From assembly GCF_004000945.1 (NCBI RefSeq), contig NZ_BIMF01000006.1:282948-346947 (forward strand): 64,000 bases of DNA, in the 5' to 3' direction. The translations under genes and the position numbers were made by a program. Every line of letters begins with the position of its first letter. Position 1 is the first letter of the stretch. The notes beneath the pieces were generated by a model that saw only the letters and a list, made by a program, of their open reading frames with translations, searched no databases and was not told the DNA's origin. Source of the stretch: Paenibacillus lautus NBRC 15380 (GTDB lineage: Bacteria > Bacillota > Bacilli > Paenibacillales > Paenibacillaceae). Shown here piece after piece: positions 7,855 to 18,676 of the stretch.

Positions 7855-8955
7855 ATGTTTCTTGCACTGCGCGAACTTCGACATGCGAAGCTGCGCTATC
7901 TGCTGATTGGCTTCATTATGGTACTGGTTGCCTGGCTCGTCCTGTTCGTAACGGGATTGGCCCAGGGACTCTCGTCCGATAACGCCTCTTCCATACAAAA
8001 TATGAAGGCGGACTATCTGGTGCTTCAAGAAGAATCCGATCACCGGATCAATCGTTCCATTCTTACCGAGGAGATCCGGACTGAAGTGCAGAGCCACCCA
8101 GGTGGGAACAAGTCTACCCCGCTGGGGGTACACATGAACACGTTGACCAAAGAAGGCTCCACGGCGAAATTCGATGCGGCTTTTTTTGCCATCGATGTGG
8201 AGAGCATGTTGGCTCCCAAGGTTGTTGAAGGTACCATGATTAACAATACGGATTCGGACCATGTCATGGCCGACCGCTCCCTGAAGGACGACGGGTACCG
8301 GCTGGGCGACCGGATCGTGGATCAGGCTACAGGCGCCACGTTTACGATTGCTGCATTTACGGAGGGACAATCCTTCAGTCATGCGCCGGTTATTCATATG
8401 AATTTTGAAGGGTGGAAAGCTCTTCAGCCAAGGAGTGCGAAGCAAGAGCCCATCTATAGTGCAATTGCTTTGAATGGCAATCCGGAACAAAAAGAAGCCT
8501 TGGCCCGGGACGTATCCGGCATCGAGATTATCACGAAAGACGAAGCCCTGCAGGGGATTCCCGGTTTTCAAGAGGAACAGGGTTCTCTCGTCATGATGAT
8601 TGTGTTCTTGTTTGTGATCGCGGCCTTCGTGCTCGCCGTGTTCTTCTACGTCATCACGATTCAAAAAATAAATCAGTTCGGCGTCCTGAAGGCCATTGGA
8701 GCTGGAACCGGCTATTTGGTGAGGAATCTGATCTTTCAAGTCCTTACCCTTACCATCGTCAGTCTTGCAATCAGCATTGGCCTGACTTATGGAGTATCGC
8801 TCCTGTTGTCCGGTATCGTGCCGTTTTCATTACCCCCTTCGGTTGTCATGCTCTGTTCATTGATATTCCTGGCGGTATCCCTGATGGGATCGCTATTGTC
8901 GCTTTATCGCGTCATCAAGATCGATGCAATCGAAGCTATCGGGAGGGCTGTATAA
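7855..8955 (+). CDS. hrtB: Heme exporter permease HrtB
   Basis: FtsX/MacB-type permease of the heme-regulated transporter, which with HrtA removes toxic heme from the membrane. The 366-residue protein has an N-terminal helix (about 17-40, YLLIGFIMVLVAWLVLF) followed by VTGLAQGLSSDN, a large extracytoplasmic domain, and three C-terminal helices (about 240-265, 285-315 and 330-355). It ends IKIDAIEAIGRAV, the coupling segment typical of the family. GGAGATG precedes the ATG. It overlaps hrtA at the stop codon (TAATG). The gene order hrtB-hrtA, on the same strand as hssRS, differs from the divergent arrangement in S. aureus. Confidence 0.82.
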   Translation: MFLALRELRHAKLRYLLIGFIMVLVAWLVLFVTGLAQGLSSDNASSIQNMKADYLVLQEESDHRINRSILTEEIRTEVQSHPGGNKSTPLGVHMNTLTKEGSTAKFDAAFFAIDVESMLAPKVVEGTMINNTDSDHVMADRSLKDDGYRLGDRIVDQATGATFTIAAFTEGQSFSHAPVIHMNFEGWKALQPRSAKQEPIYSAIALNGNPEQKEALARDVSGIEIITKDEALQGIPGFQEEQGSLVMMIVFLFVIAAFVLAVFFYVITIQKINQFGVLKAIGAGTGYLVRNLIFQVLTLTIVSLAISIGLTYGVSLLLSGIVPFSLPPSVVMLCSLIFLAVSLMGSLLSLYRVIKIDAIEAIGRAV

Positions 8956-9653
8956 TGAAATCATCCAAGCTGTTATTGGATCAGGTAAGCAAAGAATTCG
9001 GCGATGGGGATACAACAGTTAACGTGCTCGACAACATATCACTGGATATTAAAAGCGGGGAATTTGTCGCGGTTGTCGGACCTTCCGGCTCCGGCAAAAG
9101 CACCTTTCTCTCCATTGCAGGGGCACTTCTATCCCCTACCCGCGGAAGAATATGGATGGGTGATCAGGAGGTTACAAGGCTATCCGCCAAAAAATTGAAT
9201 GCACTGCGGCTGAACCATATCGGATTTGTCTTTCAATCCTCCAATCTGATTCCTTATCTGGCTGTCCGCGATCAGCTCCTCTTGATTGCCAAGCTGGCAG
9301 GACAGCACGGCCAGGAGCCGCAGCAGCGAGCGGATGATCTGCTTCATCGGCTGGGCTTATCGCACCGCAGGTTTCATTACCCTGAGAGCTTATCAGGCGG
9401 CGAACGGCAGCGTGTTGCCATTGCCCGGGCATGGATGAACAATCCGGAGCTCATTCTGGCAGACGAGCCAACCGCAAGTCTGGATTCGGAGCGCGGCCGA
9501 ACCGTTGTTCAAATGCTCGCCGATGAGGTTAAGCTGCGCCAGAAAGCCGCCGTCATGGTCACGCATGACAAGCGCATGCTCGATCTATGTGATCGGATCA
9601 TCTATATCGAGGATGGCAAGTTATCCGAACAGCGATCTCCCACTCTGCTATAG
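8955..9653 (+). CDS. hrtA: Heme exporter ATP-binding protein HrtA
   Basis: ABC ATPase of the LolD/MacB type, 232 residues, powering HrtB. Walker [10 protein letters not shown] is at 42-50, the Q-loop in [12 protein letters not shown], the signature LSGGERQR at 146-153, Walker B LILADEPT at about 167-174 and the H-loop in VMVTHDKRM. All catalytic motifs are intact. It is the last gene of the hss-hrt set and is followed directly by a strong terminator. Without the neighbours it could be assigned only to the MacB-like antimicrobial or heme export group. Confidence 0.85.
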   Translation: MKSSKLLLDQVSKEFGDGDTTVNVLDNISLDIKSGEFVAVVGPSGSGKSTFLSIAGALLSPTRGRIWMGDQEVTRLSAKKLNALRLNHIGFVFQSSNLIPYLAVRDQLLLIAKLAGQHGQEPQQRADDLLHRLGLSHRRFHYPESLSGGERQRVAIARAWMNNPELILADEPTASLDSERGRTVVQMLADEVKLRQKAAVMVTHDKRMLDLCDRIIYIEDGKLSEQRSPTLL

Positions 9654-9657
9654 AATG

Positions 9658-9704
9658 AAAAAACCGGATTCATCCTAGCAACCTGTAGATGAATCCGGTT
9701 TTTA
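9658..9704 (+). terminator. Terminator of the hrtBA operon
   Basis: The stem ACCGGATTCATC/GATGAATCCGGT, with a 13-base loop, is preceded by A-rich and followed by T-rich sequence. It lies just after the hrtA stop and could work in both directions. Confidence 0.85.
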
Positions 9705-9984
9705 TTATGCTGGATCGTGTACCTCTCCAGCTCTCAAGAAGGCCATACGCCTCATTGGATTCGTATGGCTTCTGTCCCCCCTACGTTGATCTGACTGCAT
9801 ATACCCGCTGCCTTTAGCCCCAATTCCAAAATATCAGCGTGCTGTCCTCTATGTCTCTCTCCATTATAGGGTGGATGGGCCATCGACTAAGGGATAATAT
9901 TCTTCAAATGGAGGGACAAATTCTTCCACCTTTAGGGTATCAATGTTATCTCATGATACGTTCTGATCTCCACCTTCTTTTTCT
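9705..9984. other. Non-coding stretch between hrtA and purA
   Basis: I see no credible gene. The one structure is a hairpin GCCATACG/CGTATGGC with a 12-base loop (9742-9769). Short open frames lack ribosome sites. Confidence 0.5.
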
Positions 9985-10027
9985 TTATCAAAAAGAAAAC
10001 CTGCCGACAATATCATCGGCAGGTTCA
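9985..10027 (-). terminator. Terminator of purA
   Basis: Ten-base stem AACCTGCCGA/TCGGCAGGTT (9998-10007, 10016-10025), followed on the minus strand by TTCTTTTTGATAAAG, 55 bases after the purA stop. Confidence 0.85.
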
Positions 10028-10082
10028 TAGACTTATCTAATCGTTGAACTTCTAGTCTCTCTATTCTTGGTCCAACTCTGAT

Positions 10083-11402
<1,320 letters not shown>

Positions 11403-11483
11403 TTAATATTTCGCGAAACACTGATGAAATAACCTCTACATGATGATTAAAATTCAACCCCACTGCACTAAAGCAGCAATACC

Positions 11484-11512
11484 AGTGTAACAGTCCCCAT
11501 TTTTAAAGTCAA
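11484..11512 (-). promoter_or_regulatory. purA promoter
   Basis: On the minus strand TTGACT (11507-11512) and TACACT (11484-11489) are exactly 17 bases apart. This implies a leader of roughly 100 bases before the purA start codon. Confidence 0.75.
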
Positions 11513-11516
11513 ATAC

Positions 11517-11560
11517 AAAAACGAACAATCGCACATCAGTGTGTACGATTGTTCGGAATT
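11517..11560. promoter_or_regulatory. PurR operator (two inverted PurBoxes) upstream of purA
   Basis: Two 14-base boxes in opposite orientation are separated by 16 bases. The right box read on the minus strand is AATTCCGAACAATC and the left on the plus strand is AAAAACGAACAATC; both carry the central CGAA. This is the known PurBox layout of Bacillus PurR, which represses purine genes and is relieved by PRPP. It abuts the -35 of the purA promoter. The next 160 bases, up to the dnaB stop, show nothing further. Confidence 0.75.
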
Positions 11561-11724
11561 AGGACGAGATTATCGAATGATTGTTGCATTATTCGGGGAA
11601 CCGCCATAAGAAATGCCCTTAACTTACAGCCAGCGGCAGGTATCTGCCTGATCTTTCGAACTTTGTTAAAGAAGCCTCGTATTTCGTTAAGACACCATAG
11701 AATCGCGGCTAATCTGTATCGTCG

Positions 11725-13089
11725 TCATCCAGCAGCGAAGGCGTCGGCATGCGTTCGCTCGTAATTGACGAATTTATTAAAGTTCTTCAAGAAGACCAGT
11801 TCCACCGTACCTACAGGACCATTACGCTGTTTGGCAATGATGATCTCGATGATGTTCTTCTTCTCGGTTTCCTGATTGTAATAATCATCCCGGTATAAGA
11901 ACGCAACGATATCGGCATCCTGCTCGATCGAACCGGATTCCCGAAGGTCACTCATCATCGGACGCTTATCCTGACGCTGCTCCACGCCCCGGCTGAGCTG
12001 TGACAGCGCAATAACCGGCACTTCGAGCTCACGGGCGATTTGTTTAAGCGTACGCGAGATCTCGGATACCTCCTGCTGCCGGTTCTCCCCGGCCTTGCCG
12101 CGTCCATGAATGAGCTGGAGGTAATCGATCAGGATCATCCCGAGCCCCTTCTCCTTCTTCAGCCGACGACACTTCGCACGAATATCGGCAACCGTTACGC
12201 CCGGTGTATCATCAATGTAGATCTCGGCTTCCGACAGAGCGGCAATGCCCATCGTAAGCTTGGACCAATCCTCATCACCTTTGAAATCCCCGTTACGCAT
12301 GACGCCGGCATCCAGGTTAGCCTCAGCACAGATCATACGCTGTACGAGCTGCGGCGCCGACATCTCCAGACTGAAGATAGCTACGGTTTCCTTGGCACGA
12401 ATCGCCACGTTCTGGGCAATATTCAAGGCAAATGCGGTTTTACCTACGGAAGGACGGGCAGCTACGATGATCAAGTCGTTGCGCTGGAATCCGCTTGTCA
12501 TTTTGTCCAAGTCCACAAAACCCGATGGAATTCCCGTTGTATTCCCCCGGTTCTGATGGAGAACCTCCACCTTCTCGAACACTTCCATCAGCACATCGCG
12601 GATCGCAATAAATCCGCTGCCTGTGCGTCGATTGGAAATTTCGAGAATGCGGCGCTCCGCCTCGCTGAGCATACCGGATACATCTTCCCCTCCGGTATAT
12701 CCTTCACTGACAATTTGTGTTGCGGTTCGAATCAACCGCCGCAGCATCGATTTCTCTTCGATGATCTGGGCGTAATAATCCACGTTCGCAGCCGTCGGGA
12801 CCGCATGAGCCAGCTTGGCTAAATAGCTGACGCCTCCGACCTCTTCCAGCTGCCCTTTATCTTGCAGGAGAGATGTAAGGGTCACCAGATCGATCGGTTG
12901 ATTGCCTTCCCCGAGCTGCACCATAACTTCATAGATCATCTGATGCGTTTTGTCGTAGAAGTCCTCGGCCTGCACCCGCTCCATCGCTGTAATCAGCGCT
13001 TCACTTTGCAGCAGAATGGCACCCAGCACCGCCTGCTCTGCCTCAAGGTTCTGCGGGGGGACCCGATCGAAATAGAGTTCTCCTCCCAT
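11725..13089 (-). CDS. dnaB: Replicative DNA helicase DnaB (DnaC of B. subtilis)
   Basis: Hexameric helicase that unwinds the replication fork and recruits primase. The 454-residue length is normal. The N-terminal domain begins with the family sequence VPPQNLEAEQAVLGAILL; the RecA-like C-terminal domain has the P-loop ARPSVGKTA, the Walker B region GMILIDYLQLI and the segment MSDLRESGSIEQDAD. No intein or insertion is seen. It starts one base after the rplI stop; the ribosome site GGAGG lies at the end of rplI. The order gdpP-rplI-dnaB is conserved in Bacillales. Confidence 0.97.
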   Translation of the reverse strand: MGGELYFDRVPPQNLEAEQAVLGAILLQSEALITAMERVQAEDFYDKTHQMIYEVMVQLGEGNQPIDLVTLTSLLQDKGQLEEVGGVSYLAKLAHAVPTAANVDYYAQIIEEKSMLRRLIRTATQIVSEGYTGGEDVSGMLSEAERRILEISNRRTGSGFIAIRDVLMEVFEKVEVLHQNRGNTTGIPSGFVDLDKMTSGFQRNDLIIVAARPSVGKTAFALNIAQNVAIRAKETVAIFSLEMSAPQLVQRMICAEANLDAGVMRNGDFKGDEDWSKLTMGIAALSEAEIYIDDTPGVTVADIRAKCRRLKKEKGLGMILIDYLQLIHGRGKAGENRQQEVSEISRTLKQIARELEVPVIALSQLSRGVEQRQDKRPMMSDLRESGSIEQDADIVAFLYRDDYYNQETEKKNIIEIIIAKQRNGPVGTVELVFLKNFNKFVNYERTHADAFAAG

Positions 13090-13090
13090 A

Positions 13091-13534
13091 TTACTCCTCC
13101 GTAATTTGAACCTTGAGCGTCGCCTTGACGTCAGGGTGCAGCTTCACCGGAATCTGGGTAACACCCAGACTGCGGATCGGATCGCTAAGTTCAATTTTGC
13201 GTTTGTCGATTTTGATCTTCTGTCCTGCCAGAGCTTCAGCAATTTGTTTGCTGGTGATGGCCCCGAACAAACGGCCGCCCTCTCCAGCTTTAGCTTTCAG
13301 GACAACCGTCATCTCTTCCAGCTTTTTGCCGAGCGCCTGCGCCTCTTCCTTCTCCTGAGCCTTGCGCTTCTCCTCGGAAGCCTGCTGCTGCTCCAGCGTC
13401 TTCATGTTGCCGTCTGTTGCCGGACGAGCGACTCCCCGCGGAATCAGGAAGTTCGTTGCGTATCCTTCCGAAACTTCCTTCACTTCGCCTTTCTTGCCTT
13501 GACCCTTCATATCTTTTATGAAAATGACTTTCAT
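13091..13534 (-). CDS. rplI: Ribosomal protein L9
   Basis: Large-subunit protein that stabilises the L1 stalk base. The 147-residue protein has the classic N-terminal domain ([21 protein letters not shown] and NFLIPRG), a long connecting helix rich in Lys, Glu and Gln (about residues 42-75) and a C-terminal RNA-binding domain ([14 protein letters not shown]). Its start overlaps the end of gdpP by four bases (ATGA), and it is immediately followed by dnaB. Confidence 0.97.
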   Translation of the reverse strand: MKVIFIKDMKGQGKKGEVKEVSEGYATNFLIPRGVARPATDGNMKTLEQQQASEEKRKAQEKEEAQALGKKLEEMTVVLKAKAGEGGRLFGAITSKQIAEALAGQKIKIDKRKIELSDPIRSLGVTQIPVKLHPDVKATLKVQITEE

Positions 13535-15531
13535 TCAAATAACCCCTCTTTCGCTTCGATGTCCTTCAGCACTTCCATCAACTTCTCCTCGGCTTTCTCA
13601 GGCGTCGTATCCAGTTGTACTGCGGCGTTCGTTAAATGTCCGCCTCCCCCGAGACGTTCCATAATCATCTGAACATTCATCTTGCCCATAGAGCGGGCGC
13701 TAATGCCAATCTTGCCGTCTGTGCGTTCGCTAATAACAAACGATGCCTGCACATCCGTCATATTCAGCAGCATATCCGCTACTTGAGCGATCAATAGCTG
13801 CGGCATAGGCTCCCCGCTCTTCGATACCGCAATGGCGATATGGTCATATACCATTTTAGCATGTTTCACGATTTCTGCCTTCGCTATAAATTCTGTCAGA
13901 TCTTCCTTGAGCACCCGCTGAATCATCATCGTATCGGCTCCGTGACGCCGCAGGAAACCGGCAGCCTCAAACGTTCTCGATCCCGTGTGGAGGGCAAAAT
14001 GCTTGGTGTCCACCGTGATCCCCGCCAATAAGGCCGTCGCCTCAACCGGCGTAAGGGATACCCGTTCGTGAATATACTGCAGCACCTCCGTAACCAGCTC
14101 GCAGGTTGAAGAGGCATAAGGTTCAAGATAGATCAGCACTGCATCGTTAATAAACTCTTCCCCGCGCCGATGATGATCCATCACAACGACCCGGCTTGCA
14201 CGATGAACCAGCCGCGGCTCCATCGTCATGGAGGCTTTATGCGTATCAACAACAACGAGCAGTGTATGCTCTGTCATCATCTGCATCGCTTGTTCGGTGG
14301 AGATGAATCGGTTCATCAAGGCTTCGTCCTTCCGGACCTCTTCCATAAGCCTCGAAATGGACGGATTCATTCCCTCCATCACGATATAAGCCTCCACTTT
14401 ATACATCTGGGCTGCTTTCAGCACGCCGATTGCAGCGCCGACCACGTCCATATCCGGCAGCTTATGGCCCATAATGATCACTTTGTCGCTCTCCTGCATC
14501 AAATCACGCAGCGCATGGGAGATGACGCGTGCTCTTACGCGCGTTCGTTTCTCCACGGCATTGGATTTACCGCCATAGAAGGAGAGCCTCTGACCTGCTT
14601 TGACAGCCGCCTGATCTCCGCCGCGGCCCAGCGCCATATCCAAACTGGATTGGGCCAGCTGCCCCAGCTCCGTGATGTCGTCTGAACCGAAGGCAAGACC
14701 AACGCTTAGCGTTAACGGTACCTTCAGATCCGCCGTCATCTCCCGGACCTCATCCAAGATGAGAAAACGGCTGTTCTCCAGCGCATCGAGCGACCTGTGG
14801 TTCAGCATCATCAAATAGCGGTCTGAGGAAAGTCTCCGCAAATAGACGTTAAATTCACGCGCCCAATCGGTGATCTCACTGGTTACCTTTGCAATCAATG
14901 CCGTCCGCTGTTGATCATCCATCCCCTGCGAGGCCTCATCGATGTTATCCATCATGATAATGCCCAAGGCCAATCGCTCATCCTCATACCGCTGCCTCAG
15001 CACGGCCAGCTCGGTAATCTCATCCAGATAGATCAGACGCTCATCCGGAATGACCGTTGCTCCATAGAACTTATCCTCGTGGGAGATCTCCAGACGAATT
15101 TCTTTCGGCAGCTTCTCCTTGTTATCCTTCTTCTCTTGAGCTTCCCTTATCGCGACAACCAATTGGGGAAACAACTCCTGTAAGGATACGCCGACCAACG
15201 ACTGATGCGGAAACATATTGACCACGAATTGGTTATGCCACTCCACTGTCTTGTCCTCGCTGTACAGCACAATGCCAAATGGCAGCACGCTGACCGCTTC
15301 GCCCTCGACCCGCTGAATTCGAAATGACAGATCTCCAATGTAATCCACCAGTTCGCGGCGGAATTTCATCTCCGTCTTCAGCATCGCATAGCCGCCTACC
15401 ACCGCAAGCAGCAGCCCGACCAGCCCCAGAATGGTATTGTAGAACGACAGAAAAATAACAAGCAGAAGCACCAGCGCAAACGCCCAGACGGTATGATAGC
15501 CGTGCCAGCGCTTCTGCAGAAATTTAGGCAT
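13531..15531 (-). CDS. gdpP: Cyclic-di-AMP phosphodiesterase GdpP
   Basis: Membrane enzyme that hydrolyses c-di-AMP to pApA and so controls potassium balance and wall stress. The 666-residue protein has two N-terminal helices (about 13-55), a PAS-like region (about 80-150, heme-binding in some homologues), a degenerate GGDEF domain (about 170-305), a DHH domain ([10 protein letters not shown] and [11 protein letters not shown]) and a DHHA1 domain near the C-terminus ([10 protein letters not shown]). The metal-binding motifs of DHH appear intact. It follows yybS by 11 bases and overlaps rplI, forming a yybS-gdpP-rplI-dnaB operon. Confidence 0.95.
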   Translation of the reverse strand: MPKFLQKRWHGYHTVWAFALVLLLVIFLSFYNTILGLVGLLLAVVGGYAMLKTEMKFRRELVDYIGDLSFRIQRVEGEAVSVLPFGIVLYSEDKTVEWHNQFVVNMFPHQSLVGVSLQELFPQLVVAIREAQEKKDNKEKLPKEIRLEISHEDKFYGATVIPDERLIYLDEITELAVLRQRYEDERLALGIIMMDNIDEASQGMDDQQRTALIAKVTSEITDWAREFNVYLRRLSSDRYLMMLNHRSLDALENSRFLILDEVREMTADLKVPLTLSVGLAFGSDDITELGQLAQSSLDMALGRGGDQAAVKAGQRLSFYGGKSNAVEKRTRVRARVISHALRDLMQESDKVIIMGHKLPDMDVVGAAIGVLKAAQMYKVEAYIVMEGMNPSISRLMEEVRKDEALMNRFISTEQAMQMMTEHTLLVVVDTHKASMTMEPRLVHRASRVVVMDHHRRGEEFINDAVLIYLEPYASSTCELVTEVLQYIHERVSLTPVEATALLAGITVDTKHFALHTGSRTFEAAGFLRRHGADTMMIQRVLKEDLTEFIAKAEIVKHAKMVYDHIAIAVSKSGEPMPQLLIAQVADMLLNMTDVQASFVISERTDGKIGISARSMGKMNVQMIMERLGGGGHLTNAAVQLDTTPEKAEEKLMEVLKDIEAKEGLFE

Positions 15532-15542
15532 GACTCATCACC

Positions 15543-16469
15543 CTATCTTTTGGTTTTACTAAACGCCTGACGAAGTGGGAACGCCAAGTCCAGGATTCCG
15601 ATAATCATAGCCGGCGGGAACAGCACAATCGGTATAGCCGTCAGAAGCGGTACAATCGGATGCCACTTCCGTTCGTGAGCGAGATAGTAGAAGAACCCCA
15701 GCGCTTGGATCATGAAGCAGATCTGCAGCAAAGGCGTGGCGTTTGCCACAATCATCTTCAAGAAGGTATTGTCCGAATTGACGGTTGCCATGTTGATGAA
15801 GAAAATGAGCAAGTAGTACCAGATCAGGGAACGCGGCAGCATCCATTCTCTAGCCGGCTTCAGCCGCGGCACGGACAAGCCCATGCTGTAGAGTGTAGGA
15901 CGAGCCAAAGCATGGGTTACCACCGTCATAAGGAACGAGCTGATAATCATCGCAAATGGAACCAGGCGCATCGTTTGATCTTTAATGAACTGTGTATCGA
16001 GTTCGGTGCCAAGGAACTGCCCTCCCAGACCTCCTTCTACACCCATCTCAGTGAGCGGAGCGGTCGTCATCTTCACAATCTCATCCACATACTCCGACAA
16101 ATTTAATTGGAAGAAGGCTGTGCTGATCATGAGCAGAAGGAGCATTTCCACCAGCATGACAGCCATGCCGTACTTCAATACCTGCATGGCTGCCTTCCGC
16201 TTCCGGTACAAATACCCCATGACAATTCCCGGAACGGCAAAATAGATCGCAAATAACACATAAATGGGATGAATCAGAAGCGCGATCAGCCATACCGGCA
16301 CCACATGCATGATAAATGATTTTGTATTCAAAGCCGTAAACAGAATCGCAACCGGCAGAACTAACAAGAAAGCCGTTACGATCGAAAAGGGTGTGAGTAG
16401 TGATAGCAGCAGAAGCAAATAAATAACGCTCCATACCGCCGTAGTCCAGCGCAGTTTCAATATGTTCAC
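15543..16469 (-). CDS. yybS: DUF2232 membrane protein (YybS)
   Basis: Integral membrane protein of 308 residues with about eight hydrophobic helices, for example WSVIYLLLLLSLLTPFSIVT, FLLVLPVAILFTAL and PVWLIALLIHPIYVLFAIYF. It fits the YybS/DUF2232 family found next to gdpP throughout Bacillales. Some relatives have been proposed as membrane parts of small-molecule uptake, but the function is unknown. Its start overlaps the end of the MazG-like gene by four bases, so both are likely on one transcript with gdpP. Confidence 0.85.
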   Translation of the reverse strand: MNILKLRWTTAVWSVIYLLLLLSLLTPFSIVTAFLLVLPVAILFTALNTKSFIMHVVPVWLIALLIHPIYVLFAIYFAVPGIVMGYLYRKRKAAMQVLKYGMAVMLVEMLLLLMISTAFFQLNLSEYVDEIVKMTTAPLTEMGVEGGLGGQFLGTELDTQFIKDQTMRLVPFAMIISSFLMTVVTHALARPTLYSMGLSVPRLKPAREWMLPRSLIWYYLLIFFINMATVNSDNTFLKMIVANATPLLQICFMIQALGFFYYLAHERKWHPIVPLLTAIPIVLFPPAMIIGILDLAFPLRQAFSKTKR

Positions 16470-16777
16470 CTCTTACGCAAATGTTCTTCGAGCGCGGAAA
16501 TATCCTGGTACCAATCTTCCAGCTGATGTCCTTCCTGCTTATGCTTTTTCAATTTCTCTAACAAGAGATCATCCAAATCCCGATAGGTCAAGCCGAGCCT
16601 TCGGCCCAGTATGTATGAGCTCATCATCAGGCTTACCAAACTGTCTCCAACCTTTGTAGTGCTGCCTTCCCATAGAGCTTTGAATAACCGGGATACATTG
16701 TCAATTACTTCGGTTTTGAGCCATTCAATCACTTTGGCGCGTTTAGCTACATCCAAGTCCTTCGGCATATTTGGCAT
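16466..16777 (-). CDS. MazG-like family protein
   Basis: A small helical protein of 103 residues. The pattern ALWEGSTTKVGDSLVSLMMSS, followed by a second helical pair, resembles the MazG-like nucleotide-pyrophosphatase fold, but the usual ExxE...ExxD metal ligands are not obvious, so enzymatic activity is doubtful. I start at 16777, where the spacing from AGGGAG is eight bases; ATG 16783 is also in frame but directly abuts the ribosome site. It is the first gene of the yybS-gdpP-rplI-dnaB transcript. The assignment relies on neighbours and general fold. Confidence 0.7.
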   Translation of the reverse strand: MPNMPKDLDVAKRAKVIEWLKTEVIDNVSRLFKALWEGSTTKVGDSLVSLMMSSYILGRRLGLTYRDLDDLLLEKLKKHKQEGHQLEDWYQDISALEEHLRKR

Positions 16778-16983
16778 ATCCATCTCTCCCTGAAAACAGC
16801 TTTATTCTCCATTATAGCATAAAAAAAAGCCGCCCACACAAAGGCCCAGTGTACCCTGTCATCCTTAGTCCCAGTAGGCAAACGATAACCCACCTTCTCT
16901 TTGTACTCCAATCGGACCCCGGTTATTCCTCCCTGCGCTTTCGCTGCTGCCTCGCTTCTATAAAAATAGGGCGTGTTATCCAC
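16747..16983 (-). CDS. Possible short protein (78 aa), doubtful
   Basis: A GTG-started frame with some protein-like character (VGYRLPTGTKDDRVHWAFVW) fills the gap before the MazG-like gene and overlaps its start. No ribosome site is visible and the codon choice is uninformative. A GTGGGCGGC stretch followed by eight T on the minus strand (about 16822-16840) could instead be a terminator. I keep it only because the translated middle part looks less random than neighbouring frames. Confidence 0.25.
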   Translation of the reverse strand: MDNTPYFYRSEAAAKAQGGITGVRLEYKEKVGYRLPTGTKDDRVHWAFVWAAFFYAIMENKAVFRERWICQICRRTWM

Positions 16984-17031
16984 ATTGTGATCGTGGTCCC
17001 ACGCCCTTGATTATTTTACAAGCCTACTTGA

Positions 17032-17466
17032 TTATGATGCACCGTGGGACTCCACCGTCTCCTTGGAGACAAATCGTTCACAGTACTCAATAATGAGGCT
17101 TCTGCGTACAATGCCGATAAAGCGGTTCATATCGTCCACCACAGGCACAAAGTTCTGCACCTTGGCCAGATTAATCAGATCCTCCATCCGGGCGTCAATC
17201 GACACCGGCTTGATGTCCATACGAAAAGGAACATCCTTCAACAAAAATTTCGAAGCGTTCTCAAAAGTGATTTTGCCTTCTGAATTCTTCATGTGCCACA
17301 ACAGATCACCTTCCGTGACAGTCCCTGCGTACTGGCCGTTCTTATCCAGTACGGGCACAGCTGTATATCGGTGAAACTCCATCCGTTCCAGCGTCTGCCT
17401 GAGCGTAGAATCCAGTGTTAAACAGATCACTTCCTGCTTCGGTAATAGAAAAAAAGCGATATTCAT
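17032..17466 (-). CDS. CBS-domain protein, possible nucleotide sensor
   Basis: A 144-residue protein with two CBS motifs: about residues 13-70 (LRQTLERMEFHRYTAVPVLD, then GTVTEGDLLW) and 80-130 (DARMEDLINLAKVQNFVPVV, then GIVRRSLIIEY). A stand-alone CBS pair usually binds adenine nucleotides. Its size and layout resemble B. subtilis DarB (CbpB), a c-di-AMP receptor, and gdpP lies nearby, so a c-di-AMP link is an attractive inference, but I cannot separate it from other CBS proteins by eye. It is transcribed alone; GGAGGATAAT precedes the ATG. Confidence 0.8.
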   Translation of the reverse strand: MNIAFFLLPKQEVICLTLDSTLRQTLERMEFHRYTAVPVLDKNGQYAGTVTEGDLLWHMKNSEGKITFENASKFLLKDVPFRMDIKPVSIDARMEDLINLAKVQNFVPVVDDMNRFIGIVRRSLIIEYCERFVSKETVESHGAS

Positions 17467-17616
17467 AATGCATTATCCTCCTTATGACTCCAACTTCTGA
17501 AGTCATGTTAAGTAACCTTCCTGATTTAAAGCCTAGGTATGCAGGTTACTCCTTCCCCTATCCATACTCATACATACGTTAACTTCGTCGTTCTGATTCC
17601 TTGTATAGGGCACAAA

Positions 17617-17641
17617 ATCAGCAGCCATCCGACTGCTGATT
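17617..17641 (-). terminator. Terminator of the LCP gene
   Basis: Perfect stem AATCAGCAG/CTGCTGATT with an eight-base loop, about 50 bases after the stop of the LCP-family gene, with a short T-run on the minus strand. Confidence 0.65.
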
Positions 17642-17689
17642 GAGATGAAGCAACGTACTATGACATCATCCGGGTGTACCGGTGTTTAT

Positions 17690-18676
17690 TTATTTCAACT
17701 TTTGCTTCTCAGCATCTTTGGGCTGCAGCAGCTGGTCAGCCGGTGTATCCGGGTTCATCCAGCTGTCAATTAAATCCCGGGCTTCCTGCACGTCTTCCAT
17801 GTCAGGTTCGTTGTAATAGACGCCGCCAATTTTCATGCCTTCCCCCATGATCGTATAGCTGGTCATATCCACTTTGCCCCCGGTTAGCATCTGCTTTGCC
17901 AGGTCAATAATGAACTTAGGCTGCATATCGGTCTGGAAATTATCTCCCATGATCTCAATCAATTCAGGCACTTTGCCGATCTGATCAAGCTTCATCACCC
18001 GCTTGGCCGCTACGTCCAAAAACACTTGCTGTCTCTTCGCACGATTAAAGTCGCTATCCTCCCGATAACGGACATAATTCAAAGCTTCCTCCCCGTTATA
18101 AATCGGTTTGTTGGCTTCAATCGTGAATTTCTCATGGTCTCTGCCTTTATTGACGATATCCTTGCCGATCGGCAGCTCAACGCCCCCAATGGCGTCAACA
18201 ACATCCTTCAAGCCCTGAAAATTAATGGAAGCATAATAATCAAGCTCTTCTTCGAAAAATGCCTCCATCGTATCTTTGGCCATTTGATGACCGCCAAATG
18301 CAAACGCGTGGTTAATCTTGTCTTTCTTATCCTTACCGATAATATCGACATACGTGTCCCTTGGAACCGAAATTAAGAGCACTTTGGACTCCATGGGGCG
18401 TACAACCGCATAGATCAGTGTGTCCGAACGCGCAGGTTCATCCTCCCGCTGGTCACTCCCGAGCAGCATAACCGAGAACGGTTCGCTCTGGAGTACGACA
18501 GGTTCGGGTGTCTTGTCGCTCTGGAGCGGTTTATACGATTTCTGTAATGATTCCTCTACATCCTTTGCCATGAACAGATCAAATGCTACAACCGCAAGCT
18601 GCGTTCTGAACAGAAACGCGGTTGAGCCAAGCAGTATGACCAAAGCGAGAGTAATATATATTGATTTCCTCTTCAT
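17690..18676 (-). CDS. LytR-CpsA-Psr (LCP) family glycopolymer transferase
   Basis: Probable enzyme attaching teichoic acids or other anionic polymers from a lipid carrier to peptidoglycan, acting outside the membrane. The 328-residue protein has an N-terminal helix (about 7-24) and an LCP domain (about 68-285) with the hallmarks MLLGSDQREDEPARSDTL, LLISVPRDTYVDI and the Arg-rich VRYREDSDFNRAKRQQ, which bind the polyprenyl pyrophosphate. The C-terminal tail is polar. It is monocistronic. Several LCP paralogues usually coexist, so a precise symbol such as tagU is not justified. Confidence 0.9.
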   Translation of the reverse strand: MKRKSIYITLALVILLGSTAFLFRTQLAVVAFDLFMAKDVEESLQKSYKPLQSDKTPEPVVLQSEPFSVMLLGSDQREDEPARSDTLIYAVVRPMESKVLLISVPRDTYVDIIGKDKKDKINHAFAFGGHQMAKDTMEAFFEEELDYYASINFQGLKDVVDAIGGVELPIGKDIVNKGRDHEKFTIEANKPIYNGEEALNYVRYREDSDFNRAKRQQVFLDVAAKRVMKLDQIGKVPELIEIMGDNFQTDMQPKFIIDLAKQMLTGGKVDMTSYTIMGEGMKIGGVYYNEPDMEDVQEARDLIDSWMNPDTPADQLLQPKDAEKQKLK

